This document shows, piece by piece, positions 19,604 through 28,116 of a stretch of 32,135 nucleotides of DNA. Positions within the stretch are counted from its first letter, which is position 1; each line of letters begins with the position of its first letter. This DNA is from Nocardioides pocheonensis (GTDB lineage: Bacteria > Actinomycetota > Actinomycetes > Propionibacteriales > Nocardioidaceae): assembly GCF_003725535.1 (NCBI RefSeq), contig NZ_RJSF01000019.1, positions 1 to 32,135 of the forward strand. The letters are read 5' to 3'. The notes beneath the pieces are model-generated. The model saw only the letters and a list, made by a program, of their open reading frames with translations. It did no database searches and had not been told where the DNA came from. The position numbers and the translations under genes were made by a program.

Positions 19604-21704
19604 GGCTCATCACCGCCGCCGCCGCTGCCGCCGGCCGGACCTTCGCCGCGGCCGCCCGGTTCTGCCGCACCGTGAGGCTGGGCGCAGGCGCTGTGGACGC
19701 TGCCGCTGGCACACCCCTGGGGAGGTCCGACGCGGCGCCGGTGGGGGTGTGGAACAGCCAGAGCGACAGCGTCCGCATCGCCGCCCAGTCCCCGGGCAGG
19801 ACCCGGAGGGACACGAGTCGGTCGTCCGGGTCGAACCCGTCCTCGACCGCAGCGCGGACGAGGGCGAGCTGCAGCCGGCCGGCGCCGGGAAGCCCGAGCT
19901 CGACCAGGCCCGGACCGGGCCCCTCGTGCGCGGGCATCCGGACGCTCACGCCTCCGACGGAGGCGTCGACCAGGTCGGTCAGGTAGCCGTCGACGGTGAC
20001 CTTGGCGGTCACCGCGAACCGGTGGGAGTTCCGACGCGACGAGGCGAACTCAGCGGCACGGATCCGGCGTACGCCGAACCCGACCGTGGTGGCCGCGACG
20101 ACCAGCCAGGCGCCGGACGCCACGGTGGCGCCGGGCGTGGCGCGCCAGGGAACCAGGCCCGCCAGGCCCGCGGCCGAGTAGCCCAGGATCAGCACGAGGG
20201 CGCCGAGCAGCACCAGCAGCACGCGGGGGACCCGACCGACGACCCGCGCGTCCGCGCCGCTCTTCGGGGTGACCTGGAACTCCAGCGTCCGCCGGGTCAC
20301 CAGCCACCACAGGCAGGAGAGGCCGACCGGGATCCTCAGGATCCGGAGGGCGAGCGCGTTCGTCCAGCTCAGCTGGTGGCGGTAGAGCCGCTTCGCCCCC
20401 CAGAGGCGCAGGACGAAGGTGCCGGCGAACACCGCGGTGAACGACAGCGGCCCGGCCGTGGAGGTCTGGGCACCGCTCAGCAGCAGGGCGACCGGGACCA
20501 TCAGCACGAGCACGGTCGCCGCACCCTCGAGCCACCACAGCGTCCCGGTCAGGTACTCGTAGTAGTTGCGCCACGAGAGCCAGCGCTTCGCGCCCCAGAG
20601 CCGCTCCTGGAGCAGGACCTGCATGGCGCCCAGGCCCCAGCGTCGCCGCTGGAGCAGGTACTGGTCGGCGGTCGCCGGCGCCAGGCCGACGGCAAGCGTC
20701 TGGTGGTGGTACACCGAGCGCCAGCCGGCGCGGAGGAGTGCGAGCGTCGTGTGCATGTCCTCGACGATGGTGTCGGTCGAGACGCCACCGATCTCGCGCA
20801 GGGCCCGGGTGCGCACCAGGGCGGTGGACCCGCACCAGAACGGACCGGCGCCCGGGTGGTTGCGCGCGGCCATGAGCACGTTGAAGAACAGGCCCTGCTC
20901 GCCGTTGACGCCGTCGTCGTCGAAGGCGCCGCCGTTGTAGAAGCTCTGCGGCCCCTGCACGAGCGCGATCTCCGGGTCGTCGAACCAGCCGAGCGTCGCG
21001 GTCAGGAAGGACGGCAGCGGCACGTGGTCGCAGTCGAGCACGGCCACGACGTCGATCTCCTCCGCGGTGCCCTCCGCGGCCTCGCGGGCCATCAGGTCGA
21101 GCGCGTGGTTGAGGTTGCCGGCCTTGGCGTGGTCGTGGACCGGGCGGGAGACGTAGCGGGCGCCGTACGCGCGACAGATCTCCGCGACCCAGGGCCGGTC
21201 ACCGTCGTCGAGCACCCAGGTCTCGTGAGCAGGCTGGAGCGCGCAGGACGCGGCGATCGTCGGGGCGATCACCTCGGCGGGCTCGTCGTACGTCGGGATC
21301 AGCACCGCGACGGTCATCCCGCGCGGCGCCTCGGTCACCGGTGCCGGCGCGGCGGAGTCGATGTTCCAGAGGGTCACGATCCGGAACGCCATCCCGACCA
21401 GCGGGACGGCCTCGAAGCCGATCAGGACCCAGGCGGCCACCCGGTTCGGCCCGGCGGCCGGCAACGTGTAGGCGATGCGCCAGGTCAGGTAGCCCACCAG
21501 CGCGCTGAGCGCGACGAAGCCACCGAGGTGGGCGAGGTCGCGCGAACGGACGGACTCGGCGCTGGGCGCGCCGAGCAGGTCGGCCCACCCCGCGGTCGTG
21601 GTGTGGCGACGGGACCTCGCGTGCAGGTCGGCGGCGTCGTGTTCATGTGCCCGGTTGATGCTGGTGCGGGTCAGGGCCGTGACGGCCACCGCGTTGCTGC
21701 TCAT
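19596..21704 (-). CDS. Cellulose-synthase-like GT2 glycosyltransferase with C-terminal PilZ domain
   Basis: A 702-residue processive-type glycosyltransferase. Two membrane helices (about 60-110) precede the GT2 domain, which has all key motifs: VLIPTYDEP (134-142), DDGD (166-169), DCDH (224-227), the catalytic VEDMHT (314-319) and QRRRW (352-356). Several membrane helices follow to about 545. A PilZ domain comes next, with its RRNSHR motif (557-562) and DASVGG (580-585), which bind c-di-GMP. This is the BcsA plan, in which c-di-GMP opens the active site, so the product is likely an exported polysaccharide; the sugar is unknown. The last ~40 residues are Ala-rich and disordered-looking. The ATG at 21704 follows GGGGAGAG with a 6-nt gap. 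It overlaps the GGDEF-EAL gene. Confidence 0.93.
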   Translation of the reverse strand: MSSNAVAVTALTRTSINRAHEHDAADLHARSRRHTTTAGWADLLGAPSAESVRSRDLAHLGGFVALSALVGYLTWRIAYTLPAAGPNRVAAWVLIGFEAVPLVGMAFRIVTLWNIDSAAPAPVTEAPRGMTVAVLIPTYDEPAEVIAPTIAASCALQPAHETWVLDDGDRPWVAEICRAYGARYVSRPVHDHAKAGNLNHALDLMAREAAEGTAEEIDVVAVLDCDHVPLPSFLTATLGWFDDPEIALVQGPQSFYNGGAFDDDGVNGEQGLFFNVLMAARNHPGAGPFWCGSTALVRTRALREIGGVSTDTIVEDMHTTLALLRAGWRSVYHHQTLAVGLAPATADQYLLQRRRWGLGAMQVLLQERLWGAKRWLSWRNYYEYLTGTLWWLEGAATVLVLMVPVALLLSGAQTSTAGPLSFTAVFAGTFVLRLWGAKRLYRHQLSWTNALALRILRIPVGLSCLWWLVTRRTLEFQVTPKSGADARVVGRVPRVLLVLLGALVLILGYSAAGLAGLVPWRATPGATVASGAWLVVAATTVGFGVRRIRAAEFASSRRNSHRFAVTAKVTVDGYLTDLVDASVGGVSVRMPAHEGPGPGLVELGLPGAGRLQLALVRAAVEDGFDPDDRLVSLRVLPGDWAAMRTLSLWLFHTPTGAASDLPRGVPAAASTAPAPSLTVRQNRAAAAKVRPAAAAAAVMSHG

Positions 21705-21754
21705 CTTGGACTCTCCCCTGGTCCGGCGATGTCTCCAGCATGGGGGAGGTATGA

Positions 21755-21784
21755 CCCGTTTCAGCCCGTTTGAGCCCTTTTCGG
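21755..21784. repeat. Three 10-bp tandem repeats upstream of the GT2-PilZ gene
   Basis: The plus strand reads CCCGTTTCAG, CCCGTTTGAG, CCCTTTTCGG back to back, 51-80 bp upstream of the synthase ATG. A 10-bp period places each unit on the same face of the helix. This suggests a regulator-binding or promoter-activating site for the minus-strand gene; no known operator was recognised. Confidence 0.5.
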
Positions 21785-21837
21785 GACCTTGGTCCTGCCA
21801 AACTCGCCTGAACGGTGCGGACGACCACCGGAACGGG

Positions 21838-22332
21838 TCACTCCGGTACTTCCACGGCGTCGCCCGCGAGGATCTGCTCGCGGAGGATGTCCGCGTGCCC
21901 GGCGTGCCGGGCGATCTCCTCGATCATGTGCAGGTAGAGCCAGCGCAGCGTCAGCGGGCCCCTCCGGTTGTGCACCGCCAGGTCGTCGAGCGCGTACGCC
22001 GCAGCGATCTCCCGCGCCTCGGCGCACACGCGCCGGTACTCGGCCACGACCGCGGCGACGGTGTCGTCCTCGTGGACGGTCCAGCTCGGGTCGTTCTCGA
22101 GCGGCAGGCCCAGCTCCTCCCGGGTGCGCCCGGCGAGACCGACGTGGAACCACACCTGCTCGGCCCAGGTCACGTGCTTGAGCAGCCCCAGCGGCGTGGT
22201 GAGCGAGGGCACCAGCCGCCGGCGGGCCTGCTCGTCGGTCAGCCCCTCGACCGCCTCGACGAGCTCGTCCCGGTTGGTGTCGAGGAACTGCTCGATCTGC
22301 GTGCGCTCGTCGGCGATGAGGACGGGTTCCAT
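21838..22332 (-). CDS. DinB-family (DUF664-type) protein
   Basis: A 164-residue four-helix-bundle protein. Metal-site histidines are visible as LLKHVTWAEQVWF in the second helix and HMIEEIARHAGHADILRE in the last. This is the actinobacterial DinB/DUF664 type, whose characterised relatives use mycothiol or similar thiols in transferase or detoxification reactions. The start is the ATG at 22332, with TACGCT six nt upstream (22344-22339), a leaderless layout. It stands alone on the minus strand between the two glycosyltransferase genes, with no evident functional link to either. Confidence 0.88.
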   Translation of the reverse strand: MEPVLIADERTQIEQFLDTNRDELVEAVEGLTDEQARRRLVPSLTTPLGLLKHVTWAEQVWFHVGLAGRTREELGLPLENDPSWTVHEDDTVAAVVAEYRRVCAEAREIAAAYALDDLAVHNRRGPLTLRWLYLHMIEEIARHAGHADILREQILAGDAVEVPE

Positions 22333-22338
22333 GGGCGC

Positions 22339-22344
22339 AGCGTA
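22339..22344 (-). promoter_or_regulatory. -10 element of the DinB gene, leaderless
   Basis: TACGCT on the minus strand, fitting TANNNT, is 6 nt from the ATG at 22332. No ribosome binding site lies between. Confidence 0.45.
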
Positions 22345-22396
22345 CGATCCGACCACTTGCACGCGTTTTCGGGGGACGGTGTCTCGGGAGGGACCC

Positions 22397-24700
22397 TTGT
22401 CTGCACTGATCGCCCAGCTGCTGGTGACCGCCCTGGCGCTCGCGGTCGCCGCGACCGCCTCGCTGTTCGTGGGCCGCGCGGCCCGCCCGAGGTTGCGCAA
22501 CGGCTACCGCGCGCTGCTCGGGGCCGGTCTCGCGGCGGGCACGGCTCTCGCCGGCGGCGCGCTCGGCGGTGCCGGCCCGTGGCGCAGCCTGGTCGTCGCG
22601 ACGGTCCTCGCCCTCGCGGTGGCCGGCTTCGGCCCGAGCGCCCGGCCGTGGGTGCTGCGCGGCCTGCTCGCGTGGTCTCTGACCGTGGTCGCCGCGGCGG
22701 CGTACCTGGCCTCCGTGGCGCTGTGGATCGCCGAGTCGGGCCTCGGCCCGGCGGCGCTGGTGGGCGGCGCCCTGCTCTGGGTGCTCCAGCTGTTCCTCTG
22801 CCTGGTCGCCCTGGCCCAGCTGTGGGAGACGGTCGAGGCGCTCGCGCGCTGGGACTGGCAGCGCCGCGGGGAGACCGACCGCGAGGTCGCGGCCGCGAGC
22901 GGACGCCGGAGCGGTCCCTTCGTCAGCCTGCACCTCCCGACGCACCACGAGCCGCCGGAGCTGGTGATCGAGACGCTGCGCCACCTGCTGGAGCTGGAGT
23001 ACGACGACCTCGAGGTGCTGGTCGTCGACCACGGCACCGACGATCCCGAGCTGTGGCGCCCGGTCGAGCGGTTCTGCCGCGCCGACGAGCGGCTCGGGTT
23101 CTTCCACCTGGACGACCGGCCGGGCCACCGGTCCCGAGCGCTCAACGTCGCGCTGGAGAAGGTCGACCCGCGCACCCAGCTCGTCGGCGTCCTCGAGGCC
23201 GGCCTCGAGGTCGAGCCCGACTTCCTGTCCCGCTGCGTCCCGCTGTTCGCCGACGAGGACCTCGCCTTCGTGCAGACGTCCCGGGACCACCGCTCCTGGA
23301 ACCTCGACCCCTACTTCCGGGGGCTGGACCGCTTCCACGCCGCCTCGTGCGACGTCCCGCAGCGGTCCCGCAACGAGCGCGACAGCGCGATGTTCACCGG
23401 CGCGATGGGCCTGGTCAGCCGGGACGCCCTCGTCGAGGCCGGTGGCTGGGACGAGCTCTGCGCCACCGAGGCGCCGGAGCTGGGCCTGAGGCTGCTCCAG
23501 GCCGGGTGGTCCGGCCTGCACGTCGACCGCTCGTTCGGCCGCTGGACCATGCCACCGACCTTCGAGGCGCTCAAGCGGCAGCGGTACCGGTGGTGCCTCG
23601 GCGGCGTGCAGGTGCTGCGCCGGCACTGGCGCTCGCTCCTGCCGGGGTCCCGCACGGAGACGAACCGGCTCACGCCCGCCCAGCGGTGGACCCACCTGGC
23701 CGGCGGACTCCGATGGTTCGGCGACCTCGCCGCCCTTCTCCTCACCGTGCTCCTGCTGGTCGGTGCGCTCGACGCGCTCGCGGGGGACGGCCGGTTCGTG
23801 CGGAGGTTCGGCGCGCCACTGCTGCTCGGCGTGTTCTGCGTGTTCCTGACCTGGGCGCGCTCGGTCGCGCTGCTCCGCCGGACCACGGGGACTGGCCGGC
23901 GCGGTGCGCTCGGTGCGTTCGGGCTGTCGCTCGCGCTCGGCTGGGTGGGGGCGTCGGCCTCCGTGCGGGCAGCGCTGGCGCGGGAGCCCCTCTCCCTCCC
24001 GACGCCCGAGCCGAACCGTGCGGCGACCTGGCGCGCTTCATTGCGGGGCAACCTCGTCGAGACCGGGCTCGCCGCTCTCTGCCTCGCGGGTGGCCTCGCC
24101 GGTCTGGCTGCGGCGGCGACCGGCAGCCCGACCGGGCTGGGCGTCGGCCTGCTCCTCCTCGCGCAGGGCGTCGCGTACGCCGCAGCGCCACTGAGCTCGC
24201 TGGCCGCCGCCCGCGCCGAGCTGACGCCCGAGCTGCGTCGTCTCCGGGAGATGTCACCTGTCCGCACCCGGCTGGCACCGGGCGGCCGGCGTCGCCGCGT
24301 CGGACCGGTGCTGGTCGCCGGTGCGGCGACCGTGGCGGTGCTGCTCGTCGGGGCCCGGGCGGGTGCACCACCGCTCGGCGGCCCGCCCGGGACGCGGCAC
24401 GACAGCGCCGGAACGTCGGCGCACGTGAGTGCGCCCGCGCTCGGCCCCACGCCCTCGGTGGGTTCGCCGCTGTCGCCGCTCTCGCCGCTGCTCACGTCCC
24501 GGACGACCCGGACCTCTCCGCCGGCCACGTCGGTTCCCGTGCCCGGCACGACCGCCCTCGCGCGACCGACGCCGACCCGCACGCCGACGACCCCGGTGGC
24601 CCTGACGTCGCAGCCGACGCCGACCCTGTCGCCCACCCGGGCGCACGGCCGCCCGACGACGCTCCCGACCAAGCCCCCGCGGACGAAGAAGCCGCACTGA
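22397..24700 (+). CDS. GT2-like polytopic membrane protein with degenerate active site
   Basis: A 767-residue protein laid out like a membrane GT2 transferase: four or five N-terminal helices (to about 150), a GT2-type domain (about 175-410), more helices (about 430-620), one further helix, and a Thr/Pro/Ser-rich tail of about 130 residues ending RTKKPH. GT2 signs are SLHLPTHHEPPELVIETLRH, LVVDHGTDD, EPDFL, a TGAMGLVSRDALVEAGGW acceptor region, and RQRYRW. But the DxD metal motif is replaced by EAG (267-269, in VLEAGLEVEPDFL), and the catalytic ED position reads TEAPELGLRL. It may be a pseudoenzyme or use a different mechanism. The TTG at 22397 is preferred for its GGGAGGGA ribosome site 4 nt upstream; a GTG at 22379 is possible. 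Confidence 0.8.
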   Translation: MSALIAQLLVTALALAVAATASLFVGRAARPRLRNGYRALLGAGLAAGTALAGGALGGAGPWRSLVVATVLALAVAGFGPSARPWVLRGLLAWSLTVVAAAAYLASVALWIAESGLGPAALVGGALLWVLQLFLCLVALAQLWETVEALARWDWQRRGETDREVAAASGRRSGPFVSLHLPTHHEPPELVIETLRHLLELEYDDLEVLVVDHGTDDPELWRPVERFCRADERLGFFHLDDRPGHRSRALNVALEKVDPRTQLVGVLEAGLEVEPDFLSRCVPLFADEDLAFVQTSRDHRSWNLDPYFRGLDRFHAASCDVPQRSRNERDSAMFTGAMGLVSRDALVEAGGWDELCATEAPELGLRLLQAGWSGLHVDRSFGRWTMPPTFEALKRQRYRWCLGGVQVLRRHWRSLLPGSRTETNRLTPAQRWTHLAGGLRWFGDLAALLLTVLLLVGALDALAGDGRFVRRFGAPLLLGVFCVFLTWARSVALLRRTTGTGRRGALGAFGLSLALGWVGASASVRAALAREPLSLPTPEPNRAATWRASLRGNLVETGLAALCLAGGLAGLAAAATGSPTGLGVGLLLLAQGVAYAAAPLSSLAAARAELTPELRRLREMSPVRTRLAPGGRRRRVGPVLVAGAATVAVLLVGARAGAPPLGGPPGTRHDSAGTSAHVSAPALGPTPSVGSPLSPLSPLLTSRTTRTSPPATSVPVPGTTALARPTPTRTPTTPVALTSQPTPTLSPTRAHGRPTTLPTKPPRTKKPH

Positions 24701-24717
24701 CCCCGGCTGCCCCGGGG
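24701..24717 (+). terminator. Weak stem-loop after the GT2-like gene
   Basis: CCCCGG (24701-24706) and CCGGGG (24712-24717) can pair around a 5-nt loop directly after the stop codon. It precedes the gatC promoter and has no T tract. Confidence 0.3.
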
Positions 24718-24744
24718 CGCCGTACCCCGGCGAGCGGAGCCTCC

Positions 24745-24750
24745 TAGGAT
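24745..24750 (+). promoter_or_regulatory. -10 element of the gatCAB operon, leaderless
   Basis: TAGGAT is followed by TGCCCGC and the gatC ATG at 24758, a 7-nt gap. The near-identical TAGATT-GCCCGG-GTG precedes the MetE-like gene. Confidence 0.55.
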
Positions 24751-24757
24751 TGCCCGC

Positions 24758-25057
24758 ATGCCGGAAATTTCCCGTGACGAGGTCGCGCACCTGGCGACGC
24801 TCGCCCGGATCGAGCTCTCCGATGCCGAGCTCGACCACCTTGCCCCGCAGCTCTCGGTGATCCTCGAGAGCATCGCGTCGATCGCCGAGGTGGCGGCCGC
24901 CGACATCCCGCCGACGTCGCACGCCGTGCCGCTGACCAACGTGTTCCGCGCCGACGAGCCGCGACCGGGTCTGACCGCCGAGCAGGCGCTCTCCGGAGCC
25001 CCGGAGGCCGAGCAGCAGCGCTTCGCGGTCCCGCGGATCCTGGGGGACGAGCAGTGA
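24758..25057 (+). CDS. gatC: Asp/Glu-tRNA amidotransferase subunit C
   Basis: A 99-residue GatC, the normal length. It begins [20 protein letters not shown] and contains the belt-forming region [16 protein letters not shown], ending with the typical RFAVPRIL. GatC wraps around GatA and stabilises its contact with GatB in the complex that turns Glu-tRNA(Gln), and often Asp-tRNA(Asn), into the amidated form. It is first in gatC-gatA-gatB, with a leaderless-type start. It overlaps gatA by 4 nt (GTGA). Confidence 0.96.
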   Translation: MPEISRDEVAHLATLARIELSDAELDHLAPQLSVILESIASIAEVAAADIPPTSHAVPLTNVFRADEPRPGLTAEQALSGAPEAEQQRFAVPRILGDEQ

Positions 25058-26583
25058 GCGCCGCGGACCTGCTGCGCCGCAGCGCGGCCGAGCTCGCCGA
25101 CGCGCTCGCGTCGGGGGAGACCACGAGCGTCGAGCTGACCCGCGCGAGCCTCGACCGGATCGCCGACGTCGACGGCGCGGTGCACGCGTTCCTGCACGTC
25201 GACGCCGAGGGCGCCCTCGCGCAGGCGGCCGCCTCGGACGCACGGCGCGCTGCGGGTGCTCCGGCCTCCGCCCTCGACGGCGTCCCGATCGCGGTCAAGG
25301 ACGTGCTGGCGACCGAGGGCCTGCCGACCACCTGCGGCTCGAGGATCCTCGAGGGCTGGGTGCCGCCGTACGACGCCACCGTGGTCGCCCGCCTGCGGGC
25401 GGCCGGGCTGCCGATCCTCGGCAAGACCAACATGGACGAGTTCGCGATGGGGTCCTCGACCGAGCACTCGGCGTACGGCCCGACGCACAACCCGTGGGAC
25501 CTCGACCGGATCCCGGGCGGCTCGGGCGGCGGCTCCGCCGCCGCGGTGGCCTCGTTCGAGGCGCCCCTGGCGCTCGGCACCGACACCGGCGGCTCGATCC
25601 GCCAGCCCGGGGCGGTCACCGGCACGGTCGGCGTGAAGCCGACGTACGGCGGTGTCTCGCGCTACGGCCTGGTCGCGATGGCCAACTCCCTCGACCAGGT
25701 CGGCCCGGTGACCCGCACCGTGCTCGACAGCGCGCTGCTGCACGAGGTGATCGGCGGGCACGACCCGCTGGACTCCACCAGCATCGACCAGCCGCTGCCC
25801 GACCTGGTCGCGGCGGCCCGGCTCGGCGCGTCCGGCGACATGAGCGGCGTCCGGATCGGCGTGATCCGCGAGCTCGGGGGCGAGGGCTACCAGGCGGGCG
25901 TGCAGCAGCGCTTCGACGAAGCGGTCCGGCTGCTCGTCGCCGCCGGCGCCGAGGTGGTCGAGGTCTCCTGCCCCAGCTTCGTGCACGCGCTCGCGGCGTA
26001 CTACCTGATCATGCCCAGCGAGGCGTCCTCGAACCTCGCCCGCTTCGACGCGATGCGCTACGGCCTGCGCGTGATCCCCGAGGGCGTGGAGAACCCCAGC
26101 GCCGAGGAGGTCATGCGCGCGACCCGCGACGCCGGCTTCGGCGACGAGGTCAAGCGCCGGATCATCCTCGGCACCTACGCGCTGTCCAGCGGCTACTACG
26201 ACGCCTACTACGGCCAGGCGCAGAAGGTGCGCACCCTGATCAGCCGTGACTTCGAGGCCGCGTTCGCGCAGGCCGACGTGCTGGTCTCGCCGACGGCGCC
26301 GACCACGGCGTTCCGGATCGGGGAGAAGCTCGACGACCCGGTGGCGATGTACCTCAACGACATCGCCACGATCCCGGCCAACCTGGCCGGCGTACCGGGC
26401 CTCTCGCTGCCTGCCGGCCTCGCACCCGAGGACGGCCTCCCCGTCGGCTTCCAGGTGCTGGCCCCGGCGCTGGCCGACGAGCGGCTGTACCGCGTGGGCG
26501 CCGCGCTGGAGTCCCTGCTGGAGAAGGAGTGGGGCGGCCCGCTGCTCGACCGGGCGCCCGCCCTGGAAGGAGCCCGTCGATGA
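25054..26583 (+). CDS. gatA: Asp/Glu-tRNA amidotransferase subunit A (amidase)
   Basis: A 509-residue amidase-signature enzyme that releases ammonia from glutamine or asparagine for tRNA-dependent amidation. The Ser-cisSer-Lys triad is intact: Lys82 in GVPIAVKDV, Ser157 in [11 protein letters not shown], and nucleophile Ser181 in [25 protein letters not shown] and the C-terminal [13 protein letters not shown] are family-typical. The GTG start at 25054 overlaps the gatC stop. It overlaps gatB by 4 nt (ATGA), so the three subunits are made together. M. tuberculosis has pfkA between gatA and gatB (from memory); that gene is absent here. Confidence 0.97.
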   Translation: MSAADLLRRSAAELADALASGETTSVELTRASLDRIADVDGAVHAFLHVDAEGALAQAAASDARRAAGAPASALDGVPIAVKDVLATEGLPTTCGSRILEGWVPPYDATVVARLRAAGLPILGKTNMDEFAMGSSTEHSAYGPTHNPWDLDRIPGGSGGGSAAAVASFEAPLALGTDTGGSIRQPGAVTGTVGVKPTYGGVSRYGLVAMANSLDQVGPVTRTVLDSALLHEVIGGHDPLDSTSIDQPLPDLVAAARLGASGDMSGVRIGVIRELGGEGYQAGVQQRFDEAVRLLVAAGAEVVEVSCPSFVHALAAYYLIMPSEASSNLARFDAMRYGLRVIPEGVENPSAEEVMRATRDAGFGDEVKRRIILGTYALSSGYYDAYYGQAQKVRTLISRDFEAAFAQADVLVSPTAPTTAFRIGEKLDDPVAMYLNDIATIPANLAGVPGLSLPAGLAPEDGLPVGFQVLAPALADERLYRVGAALESLLEKEWGGPLLDRAPALEGARR

Positions 26584-28115
26584 GCACCCAGACCGCCGAC
26601 ACGCTGCTGTCGTTCGAGGAGGCGCTCGAGCGGTTCGATCCGGCGATGGGCCTCGAGGTCCACGTCGAGCTCAACACGGTCACCAAGATGTTCTGCGGCT
26701 GCAGCACCGAGTTCGGCGCCGAGCCGAACACGCAGACCTGCCCGACCTGCCTCGGCCTGCCCGGGTCGCTGCCGGTGGTGAACGGCAAGGCGGTCGAGTC
26801 GGCGATCCGGATCGGGCTGGCGCTGAACTGCGAGATCGCCGAGTGGTGCCGGTTCGCGCGGAAGAACTACTTCTACCCGGACATGCCGAAGAACTTCCAG
26901 ACCAGCCAGTACGACGAGCCGATCGCGTTCGACGGCTGGACCGAGGTCACCCTGCTCGACGGGGAGGGCGCCGGTGAGACCTTCAGGGTCGAGATCGAGC
27001 GCGCCCACATGGAGGAGGACACCGGAAAGTCGCTGCACGTGGGCACCTCGGGCCGCATCCACGGCGCGGACTACTCCCTGGTCGACTACAACCGGGCCGG
27101 CATCCCCCTGATCGAGATCGTGACGCGGCCGATCACAGGCGCCCGTGAGAAGGCGCCCGCGGTCGCCCGGGCGTACGTCGCGCACCTGCGCGACCTGCTC
27201 CTCGGCCTCGGCGTCTCCGACGTCCGCATGGAGCAGGGCTCGCTGCGCTGTGACGTGAACCTGTCGCTGGCCCCGCGGGTTTCGGCAGGCTCAACCACCG
27301 ACGTTCCGCTCGGCACCCGGACAGAGACCAAGAACGTCAACTCGCTGCGCTCGGTCGAGCGGGCCGCCCGCTACGAGATCTCCCGGCAGGCCGCGATCCT
27401 CGTCGAGGGCGGATCGGTGCTGCAGGAGACCCGCCACTGGCACGAGGACACCGGCATCACCACGTCGGGCCGCGAGAAGTCCGACGCGGAGGACTACCGG
27501 TACTTCCCCGAGCCCGACCTCGTCCCGGTGGCCCCCAGCCGCGCCTGGGTCGAGGAGCTGCGGGCCACGCTCCCCGAACCGCCCCGGGAGCATCGCGCAC
27601 GGCTGCAGGCGCTCTGGGGCTTCGCCGACCTGGAGATGCGTGACGTGGTCGCGGCCGGGGCGATCCCGGTCATCGAGGCCACGGTGGCGGCCGGCACGAC
27701 CCCGCAGGCGGCCAGGAAGTGGTGGCTCTCCGACCTCGCCCGTCGCGCCAACGAGCAGGGCGTCGACCTGTCCGACCTGCCGATCACACCCGAGCAGGTC
27801 GCCCGCGTGCAGGCGCTGGTCGACGAGGGCGCGCTCAACGACAAGCTCGCCCGTCAGGTCATCGACGGGGTGGTCGCCGGGGAGGGTGACCCCGACGCCG
27901 TCGTGGCGGCCCGGGGCCTCGCGATCGTCTCCGACGAGGGGGCGCTCGGTGACGCCGTCGACCGCGCGATCGAGGCGAACCCCGACGTCGCCGCGAAGAT
28001 CCGGGACGGCAAGGTCGCCGCGGCCGGCGCGCTGATCGGCGTGGTGATGAAGGACATGCGCGGCCAGGCCGACGCCGGCCGGGTGCGCGAGCTGATCATC
28101 GAGAAGCTGAGCTGA
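26580..28115 (+). CDS. gatB: Asp/Glu-tRNA amidotransferase subunit B
   Basis: A 511-residue GatB, which binds the mischarged tRNA, phosphorylates its acyl group and amidates it with ammonia from GatA. Visible features: [11 protein letters not shown], the zinc-site cysteines CGCSTEF ... [50 protein letters not shown], and a C-terminal YqeY-like tail domain (residues from about 365) ending [17 protein letters not shown] text. The ATG overlaps the gatA stop, with GGAAGGAG upstream. One oddity: residues 233-241 (RVSAGSTTD), just before LGTRTETKN, are encoded by a copy of the interspersed repeat core (27278-27300) and look like a short insertion. Confidence 0.97.
   Translation: MSTQTADTLLSFEEALERFDPAMGLEVHVELNTVTKMFCGCSTEFGAEPNTQTCPTCLGLPGSLPVVNGKAVESAIRIGLALNCEIAEWCRFARKNYFYPDMPKNFQTSQYDEPIAFDGWTEVTLLDGEGAGETFRVEIERAHMEEDTGKSLHVGTSGRIHGADYSLVDYNRAGIPLIEIVTRPITGAREKAPAVARAYVAHLRDLLLGLGVSDVRMEQGSLRCDVNLSLAPRVSAGSTTDVPLGTRTETKNVNSLRSVERAARYEISRQAAILVEGGSVLQETRHWHEDTGITTSGREKSDAEDYRYFPEPDLVPVAPSRAWVEELRATLPEPPREHRARLQALWGFADLEMRDVVAAGAIPVIEATVAAGTTPQAARKWWLSDLARRANEQGVDLSDLPITPEQVARVQALVDEGALNDKLARQVIDGVVAGEGDPDAVVAARGLAIVSDEGALGDAVDRAIEANPDVAAKIRDGKVAAAGALIGVVMKDMRGQADAGRVRELIIEKLS
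27278..27300. repeat. REP-like core embedded in the gatB reading frame
   Basis: GGTTTCGGCAGGCTCAACCA (27278-27297) is identical to 119-138 in the intergenic repeat at the window start. Here it is translated in frame as VSAGSTT. Codons GTT, GCA and TCA in this stretch are A/T-ending, unlike the surrounding GC-ending codons, which supports an inserted origin. Confidence 0.75.
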
Positions 28116-28116
28116 C

